A DNA stretch of 64,000 bases from CAINVV01 sp037137375 (GCA_037137375.1 JBAXKJ010000019.1:1-64000); one strand, 5' to 3'. Positions 1-8,954 are shown, counted from the first letter of the stretch. Notes: generated by a model not told the origin, from the sequence alone. Made by a program: numbers and translations.

Positions 1-35
1 ATCCGTATTATGCATATATAAATAATTTTTTCGCC

Positions 36-43
36 TATTTTTG
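36..43 (+). promoter_or_regulatory. Bacteroidota -7 promoter element
   Basis: TATTTTTG matches the -7 element TAnnTTTG of Bacteroidota sigma factors. It ends five bases before the ATG at 49, so transcription would start at or next to the start codon. No TTTG is seen at the -33 position. Confidence 0.5.
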
Positions 44-48
44 TGTCT

Positions 49-681
49 ATGGATATAAGTTTACTTTGGACGGGGATTGCCTGCGGGTTTTCTGTTTCTA
101 TTCCCCTGGGACCGATTGGTATATTATGCATTCAGAGAACAGTCAACAGAAACTGGAAATCTGGTATCATCTCTGGCTTGGGTGTGGCTGCTGCCGACGC
201 AGTTTATGGTTTTGTAGCTGGTTTCGGATTATCCATTATTATAGATTTCATCAGGGCTTATGAAATGTATTTTAAGTTGGTCGCATTATCTGTTCTAGTA
301 TTATTGGGCATCTATATTTTCCGATCTAACCCAACGAAGCAAATGCGTGATCATCAGAAAAGGGGTTCTTCGCATGTTCAGGATTTTCTGACCATGTTTT
401 TGGTGACCTTGTCTAATCCTCTGTCTGTCTTTGTGTTCATGGCGATTTTCACCAGCTATAGTATCGTTTTGCAGTTCTCCAGACCCCTGGAGGCCTTGCT
501 AATCATTGGTGGCATATTTTCCGGGGGTACCTTATGGTGGATTACTATCACCGGAATGGCAAATCTGTTCAGACATAAGTTTACTTTGAACACATTGTAT
601 TGGGCCAACCGTATAATTGGACTCGCTGTAATAATTATCGGCGTAGTGTTATTCCTTTACCTGCAATCAAAGCAATTCTGA
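49..681 (+). CDS. LysE/RhtB-family amino acid exporter
   Basis: A 210-residue, very hydrophobic protein with about six membrane segments and the Pro-Leu-Gly-Pro-Ile-Gly stretch near residues 19-24 that marks LysE/RhtB translocators. These inner-membrane proteins export amino acids or related small molecules; the substrate cannot be read from the sequence. A GTG six bases upstream (43) is in frame, but it overlaps the G of the promoter element, so the ATG at 49 is preferred. The gene converges on the dehydrogenase that ends at 687, with only five bases between the stops. Family assignment is good, substrate unknown. Confidence 0.85.
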   Translation: MDISLLWTGIACGFSVSIPLGPIGILCIQRTVNRNWKSGIISGLGVAAADAVYGFVAGFGLSIIIDFIRAYEMYFKLVALSVLVLLGIYIFRSNPTKQMRDHQKRGSSHVQDFLTMFLVTLSNPLSVFVFMAIFTSYSIVLQFSRPLEALLIIGGIFSGGTLWWITITGMANLFRHKFTLNTLYWANRIIGLAVIIIGVVLFLYLQSKQF

Positions 682-686
682 TCAGC

Positions 687-1526
687 CTACTGAAATCCAG
701 CAGATTTTCGATACTCCGTTTTACTTACTAATGGTGATTCCGGTTCATCTGCCATCACACGATAGGTAAGCCGATCGAGCAGGAAGGGCCAATATTTACT
801 AAGGAAAACAGAAAGCTTTCCTTCCAGGAAGGTCAGGACGAGAGACCTTTTCCGCTTTTCGATTGCATTAGCTATTAATAGGGCGCATTTCTCGGCGCTC
901 ATCATTTTTTCCTCCGCCCTGGGGGTTTCTCCCTGAGGAGATCCGTCAGCCTTTAAGGCAGATTTTCTGACTTCTGAGGCAGTAAATCCGGGTGCCGCAA
1001 CTAAAACATGGAGGCCAGTGTACAAATTTTCCAATCTGATTGTATCCAGGAAACCCCTTACAGCAAATTTTGAAGCGGAATAAGCGGATCTTGCTGGTAG
1101 TCCAACATGACCTGCAACGGAAATTATTCCAACTAGTGATCCTTTTGAGCTCAGCAGATGAGGTAGCGCATATTTGGTGCAAAATACCGTGCCATAAAAA
1201 TTAACATCCATCACATGCTTAAAAGCGCCCAATTCAACGTCGTCAAATAAAGCCCGCATGGATAATCCGGCATTATTGATTAAGACATCAATCCTACCAA
1301 AGCGAAGAATGGTTGATTCAATAAGGTGTTTGCAATCGCTTTCCAGTGTAATATCCGTCCTAATTGCTAATATTTCAGCATTGGGAAGTTCATTTTTCAA
1401 TTCATTTAGCAGGTCTATTCGTCTTGCGGCAAGAGATAAAGAAGCTCCACGTTTGGCATATTCCTTAGCAAGCGCCCGGCCTATTCCTGAAGAGGCTCCT
1501 GTAATTATTACTACTTTACCCTTCAT
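687..1526 (-). CDS. SDR-family oxidoreductase
   Basis: A 279-residue classical short-chain dehydrogenase. The NAD(P)-binding TGASSGIG lies at residues 9-16, NNAG near 84-87, and the catalytic Ser136, Tyr149 and Lys153 are present. The C-terminal part after about residue 215 is longer and more hydrophobic than in FabG, as in SDRs that may associate with membranes and act on lipids or steroids. The substrate is unknown. It is a single gene, with an AT-rich upstream region shared head to head with the tRNA-Lys gene. Confidence 0.88.
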   Translation of the reverse strand: MKGKVVIITGASSGIGRALAKEYAKRGASLSLAARRIDLLNELKNELPNAEILAIRTDITLESDCKHLIESTILRFGRIDVLINNAGLSMRALFDDVELGAFKHVMDVNFYGTVFCTKYALPHLLSSKGSLVGIISVAGHVGLPARSAYSASKFAVRGFLDTIRLENLYTGLHVLVAAPGFTASEVRKSALKADGSPQGETPRAEEKMMSAEKCALLIANAIEKRKRSLVLTFLEGKLSVFLSKYWPFLLDRLTYRVMADEPESPLVSKTEYRKSAGFQ

Positions 1527-1690
1527 TTACAATTAGTTAATTGAAAAATATACATATCCAAATGAATGTTCAGATGTAAAAATAGTGCTTTTTACGGGAT
1601 TAAAATATTTGTAGGATAGCTTTTTATAATACCTTGAAATTCAACACAATACAAATTAATTATTCATTATTATATTTTTTTTTTTCACAG

Positions 1691-1722
1691 ATTGGGTGAA
1701 TAAAAAAAATGGTATATCTTTG
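1691..1722 (+). promoter_or_regulatory. Promoter of tRNA-Lys
   Basis: ATTG at 1691-1694 and TATCTTTG at 1715-1722 are separated by 20 bases, close to the Bacteroidota consensus TTTG-N19-TAnnTTTG. The predicted start lies near 1728, about 28 bases before the mature tRNA. Confidence 0.65.
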
Positions 1723-1756
1723 CATGGCCTTTGAAAAACAAGGGTATTACAAGGAT

Positions 1757-1829
1757 GACTCAGTAGCTCAGCAGGTAGAGCACATCCCTTTTAAGGATGG
1801 GGTCCTGGGTTCGAGCCCCAGCTGGGTCA
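1757..1829 (+). tRNA. tRNA-Lys (anticodon UUU)
   Basis: A 73-base cloverleaf. The acceptor arm GACTCAG pairs with CTGGGTC (1822-1828), with A1829 as discriminator. The anticodon stem CATCC/GGATG encloses the loop CTTTTAA, with anticodon TTT at 1790-1792. The TTCGAGC T-loop sequence is intact. CCA is not encoded. Rho-independent hairpins follow directly. Confidence 0.97.
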
Positions 1830-1833
1830 CAAT

Positions 1834-1864
1834 AAACGCCGCAGAAGTATCTTTTGCGGCGTTT
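1834..1864 (+). terminator. Terminator after tRNA-Lys
   Basis: A 14-pair stem with one G-U pair (1834-1847 with 1851-1864), a three-base loop, and a T-run at 1862-1866. It starts five bases after the tRNA and overlaps the next hairpin by two bases. Confidence 0.8.
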
Positions 1865-1921
1865 TTCATTCTTAAAACAAAAGCTTCACATTTTGCGAAG
1901 CTTTTGTTTTAAGAATGAAAA
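1863..1921. terminator. Long perfect hairpin, probable bidirectional terminator
   Basis: A perfect 25-base inverted repeat: 1863-1887 pairs with 1897-1921 around a nine-base loop. The outer ends are TTTT and AAAA. It lies between the end of tRNA-Lys and the end of the convergent sigma-factor gene (stop at 1945), so it probably ends transcripts from both sides. Confidence 0.7.
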
Positions 1922-1944
1922 TGGACTATTTCCGAAATGGAAAT

Positions 1945-2451
1945 CTAATAGGCGTAATCAACAAGCCATTTGCTTAATTTTTTTCTTGTAAAGAATATTC
2001 TGCTCTTTACAGTTCCTAATGGAAGTCCAAGCCTTTCGGCGATCTCTTTGTATTTATATCCACTTAAGAAAAGCTGAAAAGGCACTCTGAAATCTTCATT
2101 CAACATATCGATCTTCTTATGAATTTCTTTCTCAGCATGCACAGAATCTACTGAAGGATAAAAGTTATCCTTAGAGAAAGAAATAAGCAATGAACCGGTC
2201 TTACAATCCAATGCATTTTTAGCCTTGATATTTCTTCTATACTCATTGATGAATGTATTCTTCATGATCGTATACACCCAGGCAATCAAATTAGTGTCGG
2301 AAGAAAACTTACTCTGATAAGTCAAAGCCCTCAGAAAAGTCTCCTGAACCAAATCATGCGCCTTGTCAGAGTTACTTGTCAGGCTGAGAGCAAAATAATA
2401 CAATTTGTTCTCTAGCGCAGTCAATGAATTTTGAAATTGGATGGTTGTCAT
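1945..2451 (-). CDS. ECF-type RNA polymerase sigma factor
   Basis: A 168-residue sigma-70-family protein of group 4 size. Region 2 holds the stretch around KAHDLVQETFLRA and the helix ending in INEYRR. Region 4 has the helix-turn-helix YKEIAERLGLPLGTVKSRIFFTRKKL near the C terminus. An in-frame ATG at 2562 would add 37 residues, but it lies upstream of an exact consensus promoter (2512-2542), so the ATG at 2451 is chosen. No anti-sigma factor gene lies next to it, so the signal it answers is not visible. Promoter recognition is presumed, not shown. Confidence 0.88.
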   Translation of the reverse strand: MTTIQFQNSLTALENKLYYFALSLTSNSDKAHDLVQETFLRALTYQSKFSSDTNLIAWVYTIMKNTFINEYRRNIKAKNALDCKTGSLLISFSKDNFYPSVDSVHAEKEIHKKIDMLNEDFRVPFQLFLSGYKYKEIAERLGLPLGTVKSRIFFTRKKLSKWLVDYAY

Positions 2452-2511
2452 TTTAGGTACAAATTTAGTTTCATTGATCGAATGACATATATGAATTATC
2501 AAACAACCTAT

Positions 2512-2542
2512 CAAAGGTATCAAATAGATTATTATAACCAAA
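2512..2542 (-). promoter_or_regulatory. Consensus promoter of the sigma-factor gene
   Basis: On the minus strand, TTTG (2542-2539), 19 bases and TACCTTTG (2519-2512) match the Bacteroidota consensus exactly. The predicted start near 2506 gives a 55-base leader to the ATG at 2451. A second TAAATTTG (2467-2460) lies closer to the gene but lacks a -33 partner. The rest of the noncoding stretch 2543-2746 is AT-rich and shows nothing else. Confidence 0.65.
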
Positions 2543-2746
2543 TTTAGTTGTGGTAGGGTCATGAAAGGATTTAGTGTATTCTAAATAATATTGAACATAA
2601 GATTCAGATATATAAGTAATTAGTCTGATAATTTTATGTTAAATATAAATTGCTGGATAACTATAATGGTTATCAAATAATGCATATAAGATATCAAATT
2701 GACTAATTGGATTATCAAATCGAATTTTCGACTTGTTTTATAGTAC

Positions 2747-2785
2747 AAAAGAAAAGCCTGGAAAATATTTCCAGGCTTTTCTTTT
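2747..2785 (-). terminator. Terminator after the saccharopine-dehydrogenase-family gene
   Basis: A perfect 18-base stem, 2747-2764 with 2768-2785, around a three-base ATA loop. The arms carry A-runs and T-runs. It lies just past the stop at 2800 on the minus strand. Confidence 0.85.
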
Positions 2786-2799
2786 AATTGTAAAGACTC

Positions 2800-3993
2800 T
2801 TAAAGTTCAAGATCTACATCGACTAATTCATACCATGGCAGACCATAAATATTCAAAGCCTTCATAAATGGGTCAGGATCAAATTCTTCTACATTGTGCA
2901 CGCCAGGCTTCTTCCATTTTCCTTCCAGGAACATTAAGGCTCCGATCATGGCAGGAACGCCGGTTGTAAAACTAATTGCCTGAGTTCCTGTTTCGGCATA
3001 AGCCGCTTCATGACTGCAATTATTGTAAACATAATAGGTCTTTTCTTTTCCGTCTTTTAGGCCTTTTATCCGGCAGCCGATGGAAGTTTCTCCGGTATAG
3101 TTAGCTCCCAGCTCTTCCGGCTTAGGCAGCACGGCTTTAAGGAACTGGATTGGAACTATCTGTTTTCCTTCATAATCAATAGGTTGAATACCAGCCATTC
3201 CAATATTCTGAATGACCCTCAGGTGGGTAAGATATTCGAGTCCAAATGTCATCCAGAAACGGGCTCTTTTGATGGTTGGAAAGTTCTGAACCAGTGATTC
3301 CAGTTCTTCGTGATAAATGAGGTAAGACTCCTTCTCCCCTATTCTTGGATAAGTTAAAGGCTGATGTATCTCATGAGGTTCAGTGAAGATCCACTCCCCG
3401 TTTTCCCAGTATTTTCCTTTTTGGGTAACCTCCCGGATGTTAATTTCCGGATTAAAATTGGTTGCAAAAGCCTTTCCATGATTCCCTGCGTTGCAATCTA
3501 CAATATCAAGGTATTGGATCTCATCAAAATGATGCTTTGCGGCATAGGCAGTATAAATACCAGAAACGCCGGGATCAAAACCACATCCGAGGATCGCAGT
3601 CAATCCTGCCTTTTCAAACCTTTCCCTATAGGCCCACTGCCATTTATACTCGAATTTCGCTTCATCGAGTGGCTCATAATTGGCGGTATCCAGGTAGGAC
3701 ACGCCAGTTTCAAGGCAAGCATCCATGATCGTAAGATCCTGATAAGGCAGCGCTACATTTACAACTAAATCGGGTTGAAAAGAGCGTATAAGAGTCACTA
3801 ATTCAGGTACATTGTCGGCATTGACCTGTGCAGTTTTAATATTTTTAACGCCAATTCTTTCAGCAATTGCATTGCATTTTGAAATGGTTCTGCTGGCCAG
3901 CATAATTTCCGTGAATACTTCAGGCAGCTCAGCCATTTTATTGGCTACAACGGTGCCAACACCTCCTGCCCCAATAATCAGTACTTTTCCCAT
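2800..3993 (-). CDS. Saccharopine dehydrogenase family protein, probable carboxynorspermidine/carboxyspermidine dehydrogenase
   Basis: A 397-residue protein with an N-terminal Rossmann motif GAGGVG (about residues 8-13) and the saccharopine-dehydrogenase C-terminal domain. Its length and its near neighbours fit the carboxynorspermidine dehydrogenase group, which couples a diamine with aspartate semialdehyde using NADPH. The agmatine-to-putrescine genes lie 8-10 kb upstream on the same strand, which supports a polyamine role, but the decarboxylase partner is not in the window. True lysine-pathway saccharopine dehydrogenase is the alternative. It follows atpC by 37 bases on the same strand and may be read through from the ATP synthase operon. 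Confidence 0.78.
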   Translation of the reverse strand: MGKVLIIGAGGVGTVVANKMAELPEVFTEIMLASRTISKCNAIAERIGVKNIKTAQVNADNVPELVTLIRSFQPDLVVNVALPYQDLTIMDACLETGVSYLDTANYEPLDEAKFEYKWQWAYRERFEKAGLTAILGCGFDPGVSGIYTAYAAKHHFDEIQYLDIVDCNAGNHGKAFATNFNPEINIREVTQKGKYWENGEWIFTEPHEIHQPLTYPRIGEKESYLIYHEELESLVQNFPTIKRARFWMTFGLEYLTHLRVIQNIGMAGIQPIDYEGKQIVPIQFLKAVLPKPEELGANYTGETSIGCRIKGLKDGKEKTYYVYNNCSHEAAYAETGTQAISFTTGVPAMIGALMFLEGKWKKPGVHNVEEFDPDPFMKALNIYGLPWYELVDVDLEL

Positions 3994-4030
3994 TGTATTG
4001 AAATTTAGTTGATTAGCGTCAATTTTTGTG

Positions 4031-4282
4031 TCAAAACATACTGTCAGAATCTACCAGAATGCTGATGTTGTTGTTGAGTACTTCCACAACTCCTCCCCTG
4101 ATCTCAAAAAATAAGAAGGTACCTCCAGCCTCTTTCACCTTAATTATTCCTTCTGCTAAGGTAGAAATAAGCGGAGCATGATTCATTAATACTTCGAAAG
4201 AACCCGAGGTTCCTGGAAGTTTAACAAGCTCTGTTTCACCAGAGAAGAGTTTTTTTTCAGGAGTTATTATTTCCAAAAACAT
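4031..4282 (-). CDS. atpC: F1 ATP synthase epsilon subunit, short form
   Basis: An 83-residue protein holding only the N-terminal beta-sandwich domain of epsilon (LPGTSGSFEVLMNHAPLIS). This domain joins the central stalk to the c-ring. The two-helix C-terminal domain of longer homologues (about 130-140 residues in E. coli), which inhibits ATP hydrolysis, is absent. The reading frame is intact to its stop, so this is a natural short form rather than a break. It is the last atp gene, 27 bases after atpD. Confidence 0.93.
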   Translation of the reverse strand: MFLEIITPEKKLFSGETELVKLPGTSGSFEVLMNHAPLISTLAEGIIKVKEAGGTFLFFEIRGGVVEVLNNNISILVDSDSMF

Positions 4283-4309
4283 ACAGTAATTTTTCGAAAT
4301 GTTATGTGG

Positions 4310-5818
4310 TTATCTGGATTGAGCAAGTAATTTTTCACCCTTTTCAATGGCATCCTCAATGGTTCCAACCATGTTAAATGCAGTCTCAGGATACTGGTCT
4401 ACTTTGCCGTCCATGATCGTATTGAATCCTTTAATTGTATCTTCGATGGATACCCATACTCCTTTCATGCCGGTAAATGCCTCTGCTGTGTGGAATGGCT
4501 GGGATAAAAATCTTTGAACCCTCCTGGCACGGTGTACGATTAACTTATCAGATTCTGATAGTTCATCCATCCCTAAGATGGCAATAATGTCTTGCAATTC
4601 CTTGTATCTTTGAAGTAACTCTTTGACCCTCAGTGCTGTATTGTAGTGCAAATCGCCAATTACTGCCGGAGTCAGGATTCTTGAAGTAGAAGCCAAAGGA
4701 TCAACTGCAGGATAAATACCCATTTCCGAGACCTTCCTGTTCAATACGGTTGTGGCATCAAGGTGAGAAAAGGTTGTGGCAGGTGCCGGGTCAGTCAAGT
4801 CATCTGCAGGAACATATATCGCTTGAACAGAAGTAATAGACCCATATTTTGTTGATGTAATCCTTTCCTGCATCAATCCCATTTCTGTTGCCAAAGTCGG
4901 TTGGTATCCCACCGCTGAAGGCATACGGCCCAGAAGTGCGGAAACCTCAGAGCCAGCTTGCGTGAACCGGAATATATTATCTACAAAGAATAGGATATCA
5001 TTTCCTTTTCCTTTTTTATCTCCATCCCTGAAATATTCGGCAACACTTAACCCTGAAAGTGCTACCCTGGCACGAGCACCCGGTGGCTCGTTCATCTGTC
5101 CGAAGACCAGTGTTGCCTTGGATTTTGCTAATTCTTTCTTGTCGACCAGGGAAAGGTCCCATCCTCCCTTTTCCATATCTTCTTTAAAGGCATCGCCATA
5201 AAGAATAACCCCCGATTCAATCATCTCGCGCAAGAGATCATTCCCTTCACGGGTTCTTTCGCCAACTCCCGCAAATACTGATTGACCATCATATTTCTTG
5301 GCCACATTATTAATCATTTCCATGATTAACACCGTCTTTCCAACGCCTGCTCCACCGAATAGCCCAATCTTGCCACCCTTGGAATATGGTTCCAACAAGT
5401 CAATTACCTTGATTCCGGTATATAAAATCTCTTGTTCAGTCGACAAATCTTTATATTTAGGAGGCTGATTATGAATCTCATAGGTTTGATCTTTGTGAAT
5501 GAACCCAATACCGTCAATTCCTTCACCGATTACGTTTAAGAGTCTTCCCTTGATATGATCGCCGACCGGCATTGAAATTGCTTTTCCTGTCGCAACAACT
5601 TTCATTCCTCTTGAAAGCCCATCTGTTGAGTCCATAGCAATGGCACGAACAGTGTGTTCACCAACGTGTTGCTCACATTCCAGAATAAGCACTTGTCCAT
5701 TATTCTTGGTTACTTCCAACGCATCGTATATCTTCGGAAGTTTTGAATTATCCTCTTCAAAACTTACATCGACAACCGGTCCGATGACCTGTATGATTTT
5801 TCCTGTGGATTGAGACAT
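4310..5818 (-). CDS. atpD: F1 ATP synthase beta subunit
   Basis: A 502-residue catalytic subunit. The Walker A motif GGAGVGKT is at residues 155-162. The GERTREGNDL segment carries the catalytic glutamate, and Walker B lies in ILFFVDNIFRF. The protein binds and converts ADP and phosphate at the alpha/beta interfaces of F1 in the cytoplasm. It sits between atpG and atpC, in the classical order. Confidence 0.99.
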   Translation of the reverse strand: MSQSTGKIIQVIGPVVDVSFEEDNSKLPKIYDALEVTKNNGQVLILECEQHVGEHTVRAIAMDSTDGLSRGMKVVATGKAISMPVGDHIKGRLLNVIGEGIDGIGFIHKDQTYEIHNQPPKYKDLSTEQEILYTGIKVIDLLEPYSKGGKIGLFGGAGVGKTVLIMEMINNVAKKYDGQSVFAGVGERTREGNDLLREMIESGVILYGDAFKEDMEKGGWDLSLVDKKELAKSKATLVFGQMNEPPGARARVALSGLSVAEYFRDGDKKGKGNDILFFVDNIFRFTQAGSEVSALLGRMPSAVGYQPTLATEMGLMQERITSTKYGSITSVQAIYVPADDLTDPAPATTFSHLDATTVLNRKVSEMGIYPAVDPLASTSRILTPAVIGDLHYNTALRVKELLQRYKELQDIIAILGMDELSESDKLIVHRARRVQRFLSQPFHTAEAFTGMKGVWVSIEDTIKGFNTIMDGKVDQYPETAFNMVGTIEDAIEKGEKLLAQSR

Positions 5819-5883
5819 ATTATGAAAAATTTATTATTTGCAGAAATTGAATCACTCTTTTTTGAATACTATTAAACACCAAT

Positions 5884-6783
5884 CTATGAACCCTTTAATG
5901 CATTTGCGCCACTAACAATTTCCAGAATTTCGCCTGTAATTGCAGCTTGTCTGGCCTTATTGTACTGAAGATTCATTTCCTTTATAAGTTCAGAAGCGTT
6001 GTCGGTTGCCTTGTGCATGGCTGTCATTCTTGCGCCGTGTTCTGAAGCTACGGAATCAAGGAGAGCCTTGAAAAACTGAATTTTCAATGACTTTGGGATG
6101 ATATTTGCCATTATTTCAACCACATCAGGCTCAAAAACGTAATTGTTAAAGTATTGATGTGTGTCGGCAACAGCCTGTTTATTTTCCTTTATTTCGACAG
6201 GTAAAAACTGCTCAACGACCAGTGTCTGAACGGCAGCATTTCTAAATTGATTGTAAACCAATTCAATACGATCATATTCTCCTTTGGCAAATTCATCCAT
6301 TAAGCCTTGAGAAATCTGCTCAGTGGTACTATATTTTAGATCTTCGTAAATATGGTTGATAGAAGTAACAACTTGAATGTTCTTTGCTTTCAGTCCGTCG
6401 AATCCCTTTTTTCCGATAACCAGGATATCCACCATTCCTTTTTCATACAAATAGTCGTAGCTGGTAGTAACCAACTCTTCTACTTTCTTGACAACGTTTG
6501 CATTAAAACCGCCACAAAGTCCTCTGTTAGAAGTAATTGCAACAATTAAAATCTTCTGGACTTCGCCGTGCGCGGCATATTTATTATCAAATTCGGAGGT
6601 ACCCAGCTGATCGGTCAGGTTGACTAAGATATCATGCAGTTTTTTGGCATAAGGCCGGATCTGGATGATCGCGTCCTGGGCCTTGCGTAATTTTGCCGCA
6701 GAGACCATTTTCATTGCCCTCGTTACCTGCTGTGTCGACTTAATCGATACAATGCGGAGTCGCATTTCTTTTAAATTCGCCAT
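5884..6783 (-). CDS. atpG: F1 ATP synthase gamma subunit
   Basis: A 299-residue central-stalk subunit. The N-terminal helix MANLKEMRLRI...KSTQQVTRAMKMVSAAKL and the C-terminal helix MTAMHKATDNASELI are the two halves of the rotating coiled coil. It turns inside the alpha/beta hexamer and transmits c-ring rotation. It lies 31 bases after atpA and 65 bases before atpD. Confidence 0.98.
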   Translation of the reverse strand: MANLKEMRLRIVSIKSTQQVTRAMKMVSAAKLRKAQDAIIQIRPYAKKLHDILVNLTDQLGTSEFDNKYAAHGEVQKILIVAITSNRGLCGGFNANVVKKVEELVTTSYDYLYEKGMVDILVIGKKGFDGLKAKNIQVVTSINHIYEDLKYSTTEQISQGLMDEFAKGEYDRIELVYNQFRNAAVQTLVVEQFLPVEIKENKQAVADTHQYFNNYVFEPDVVEIMANIIPKSLKIQFFKALLDSVASEHGARMTAMHKATDNASELIKEMNLQYNKARQAAITGEILEIVSGANALKGS

Positions 6784-6814
6784 CTAACCTATATTCTGTT
6801 TCGAAGATGTCATC

Positions 6815-8395
6815 CTAAATAACAAAGTTCTGAACCGTTTTCTTCGCTGCCAGTTCGAGCGTATTGGTCACATCGTCATCCAGCACTCCCTGACTAAGCT
6901 TGAGTAAAATACCGGCGTATTGAGTTTCCAATAATTGAAGATAATCTTTTTCAAAATCTCTGATCTTTTCCTTGGGGACTTCCATTAATAGACCTTTGGT
7001 CCCACAGTACAGGATTGCGATCTGCTCTTCCACGGTCATCGGCGAGGCACTACCTTGTTTGAGGATCTCAACATTTCTGGAACCTCTTTCCAGGACTGAT
7101 TTGGTAGCAGCATCGAGGTCGGACCCGAATTTGGAGAAGGCTTCCAGTTCCCTGAACTCGGCTTGTGCGAGCTTAAGTGTACCGGCTACTTTCTTCATAG
7201 CCTTGATCTGGGCATTACCACCCACGCGGGAAACTGAAATTCCTACGTTGATTGCAGGCTTAATACCAGCATTAAAGAGGTGTGATTCAAGGAAAATCTG
7301 TCCGTCTGTGATGGAGATAACATTGGTAGGAATATAAGCTGAAACGTCGCCGTCCTGCGTTTCAATAATTGGCAAGGCGGTAAGAGATCCACCTCCTTTG
7401 ACCAAATGTCTGATGGATTCAGGAATGTCGTTCATTTGTTTTGCTACCGCTTCAGTTTTATTAATCTTGGCAGCACGTTCCAGTAACCTGGAATGCAGGT
7501 AGAAAATATCTCCAGGATAAGCCTCACGACCGGGTGGACGACGAAGAAGCAAAGAGACTTCACGGTAGGAAACAGCCTGCTTTGAGAGGTCATCATAGAC
7601 AATCAAAGCCGCATGTCCACAATCCCTGAAGAATTCGCCAATGGCAGCGCCGGCAAACGGTGCGTAGAATTGAAGGGCAGCAGGATCTGAAGCGGTCGAC
7701 ATAACGATGACCGTATAGTCCATGGCGCCATGCTCCTGTAAAGTCTTGGCAATATTAGCGACAGTTGAACCTTTTTGTCCAATCGCAACATAGATGCAAT
7801 AGACAGGTTCACCCTTCTTAAAATACTCTTTCTGATTGATAATGGTATCAATAGCGATGGTTGTTTTACCTGTTTGGCGGTCTCCGATGATTAGCTCACG
7901 TTGACCCCTGCCAATAGGTATCATCGAGTCGATGGCCTTTATACCTGTTTGAAGTGGTTCAGAAACAGGCTGACGGTAAATAACTCCAGGAGCCTTCCTT
8001 TCAAAAGGCATCTCGTAAAGTGTGCCGGAAATCGGGCCTCTTCCGTCTACAGGTTCGCCAAGCGTATTGATGACACGGCCAAGAAGTCCTTCACCTACCT
8101 GGATGGAGGCGATTCGATTGGACCGTTTTACGCTGTCGCCTTCTTTAATTTTTTCAGTTGGGCCGAGTAATACAACCCCAACATTGTCTTCTTCCAGGTT
8201 AAGAACGATTCCCATTACCCCACTGTCGAACTCAACCATTTCGTTCGACTGGACATTGGATAGTCCGTAAACTCTGGCAATTCCATCGCCTACCTGCAAA
8301 ACAGTGCCAACTTCTTCGAGTTCGGCGACGGTTTTGAAGCCATCCAATTGTTGTTTTAAAATTTCAGATACTTCAGCAGGTTTCAATCCAGCCAT
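6815..8395 (-). CDS. atpA: F1 ATP synthase alpha subunit
   Basis: A 526-residue subunit with Walker A GDRQTGKT at residues 171-178. The SYREVSLLLRRPPGREAYPGD region includes the arginine that reaches into the beta catalytic site. It forms the hexamer with beta and holds non-catalytic nucleotide. Length is normal for the family. It begins ten bases after the atpH stop. Confidence 0.99.
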   Translation of the reverse strand: MAGLKPAEVSEILKQQLDGFKTVAELEEVGTVLQVGDGIARVYGLSNVQSNEMVEFDSGVMGIVLNLEEDNVGVVLLGPTEKIKEGDSVKRSNRIASIQVGEGLLGRVINTLGEPVDGRGPISGTLYEMPFERKAPGVIYRQPVSEPLQTGIKAIDSMIPIGRGQRELIIGDRQTGKTTIAIDTIINQKEYFKKGEPVYCIYVAIGQKGSTVANIAKTLQEHGAMDYTVIVMSTASDPAALQFYAPFAGAAIGEFFRDCGHAALIVYDDLSKQAVSYREVSLLLRRPPGREAYPGDIFYLHSRLLERAAKINKTEAVAKQMNDIPESIRHLVKGGGSLTALPIIETQDGDVSAYIPTNVISITDGQIFLESHLFNAGIKPAINVGISVSRVGGNAQIKAMKKVAGTLKLAQAEFRELEAFSKFGSDLDAATKSVLERGSRNVEILKQGSASPMTVEEQIAILYCGTKGLLMEVPKEKIRDFEKDYLQLLETQYAGILLKLSQGVLDDDVTNTLELAAKKTVQNFVI

Positions 8396-8405
8396 AATCT
8401 TCTAT

Positions 8406-8954
8406 TTAATTTTTAATAACATTTACCAATTCTCTTCTCATTTTTTTCAGTTGAGTAGCTACCGACGCATCCAGTTGATGGTCGTCGACCTTCAGAATAA
8501 AACCACCTAAGAGTTTTTCACTGATGGTGGTTGTGACTTCTGCCTTGCCACCAAAATTCTTTTGGATCAATAAGTTAAACTGCTCTAACTGGGATTTATC
8601 CAACTCGACAGCAGTGATCAGGTGGGCAGATTTTATGCCCGTTAATTTGCTGTACATGGCCTGAAAATTGAGACACATTTCCATTAGATATACTTCCCGG
8701 TTGTTTTTCAACAACAGGTGAAGAAAGTCGACCGTCAGGTTATTTAGCCGATCCCTGAAGATATTATCAAACAAAACACCCTTTTCTTTGATCTTGACCA
8801 CCGGACTCTGAAGCAATTCTTTCAATCTGGGTTGAGACTGCAAAAGATGCAAGAGAAGATCAACATCCTTCTTGACAGCTTCCAGCAAATTTCTTTCTAC
8901 AGCGGAAGAAAAGAATGCCTTGGCATAGCGTACTGATATTTTACTCTCGTTCAA
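8406..8954 (-). CDS. atpH: ATP synthase delta subunit
   Basis: A 182-residue OSCP/delta protein that links the top of F1 to the b-subunit stator. The N-terminal SVRYAKAFFSSA and the C-terminal LLGGFILKVDDHQLDASVATQLKKMRREL are recognisable signatures of the family. It lies 15 bases after atpF and 10 bases before atpA. Confidence 0.96.
   Translation of the reverse strand: MNESKISVRYAKAFFSSAVERNLLEAVKKDVDLLLHLLQSQPRLKELLQSPVVKIKEKGVLFDNIFRDRLNNLTVDFLHLLLKNNREVYLMEMCLNFQAMYSKLTGIKSAHLITAVELDKSQLEQFNLLIQKNFGGKAEVTTTISEKLLGGFILKVDDHQLDASVATQLKKMRRELVNVIKN

Noticed and set aside
1709..1912. A 67-codon open frame across the tRNA-Lys gene
   Set aside because: It overlaps the tRNA and its terminator on the same strand; the reading frame is accidental.
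2452..2562. Longer N terminus of the sigma factor
   Set aside because: It would start upstream of an exact consensus promoter at 2512-2542, so it would not be on the transcript.
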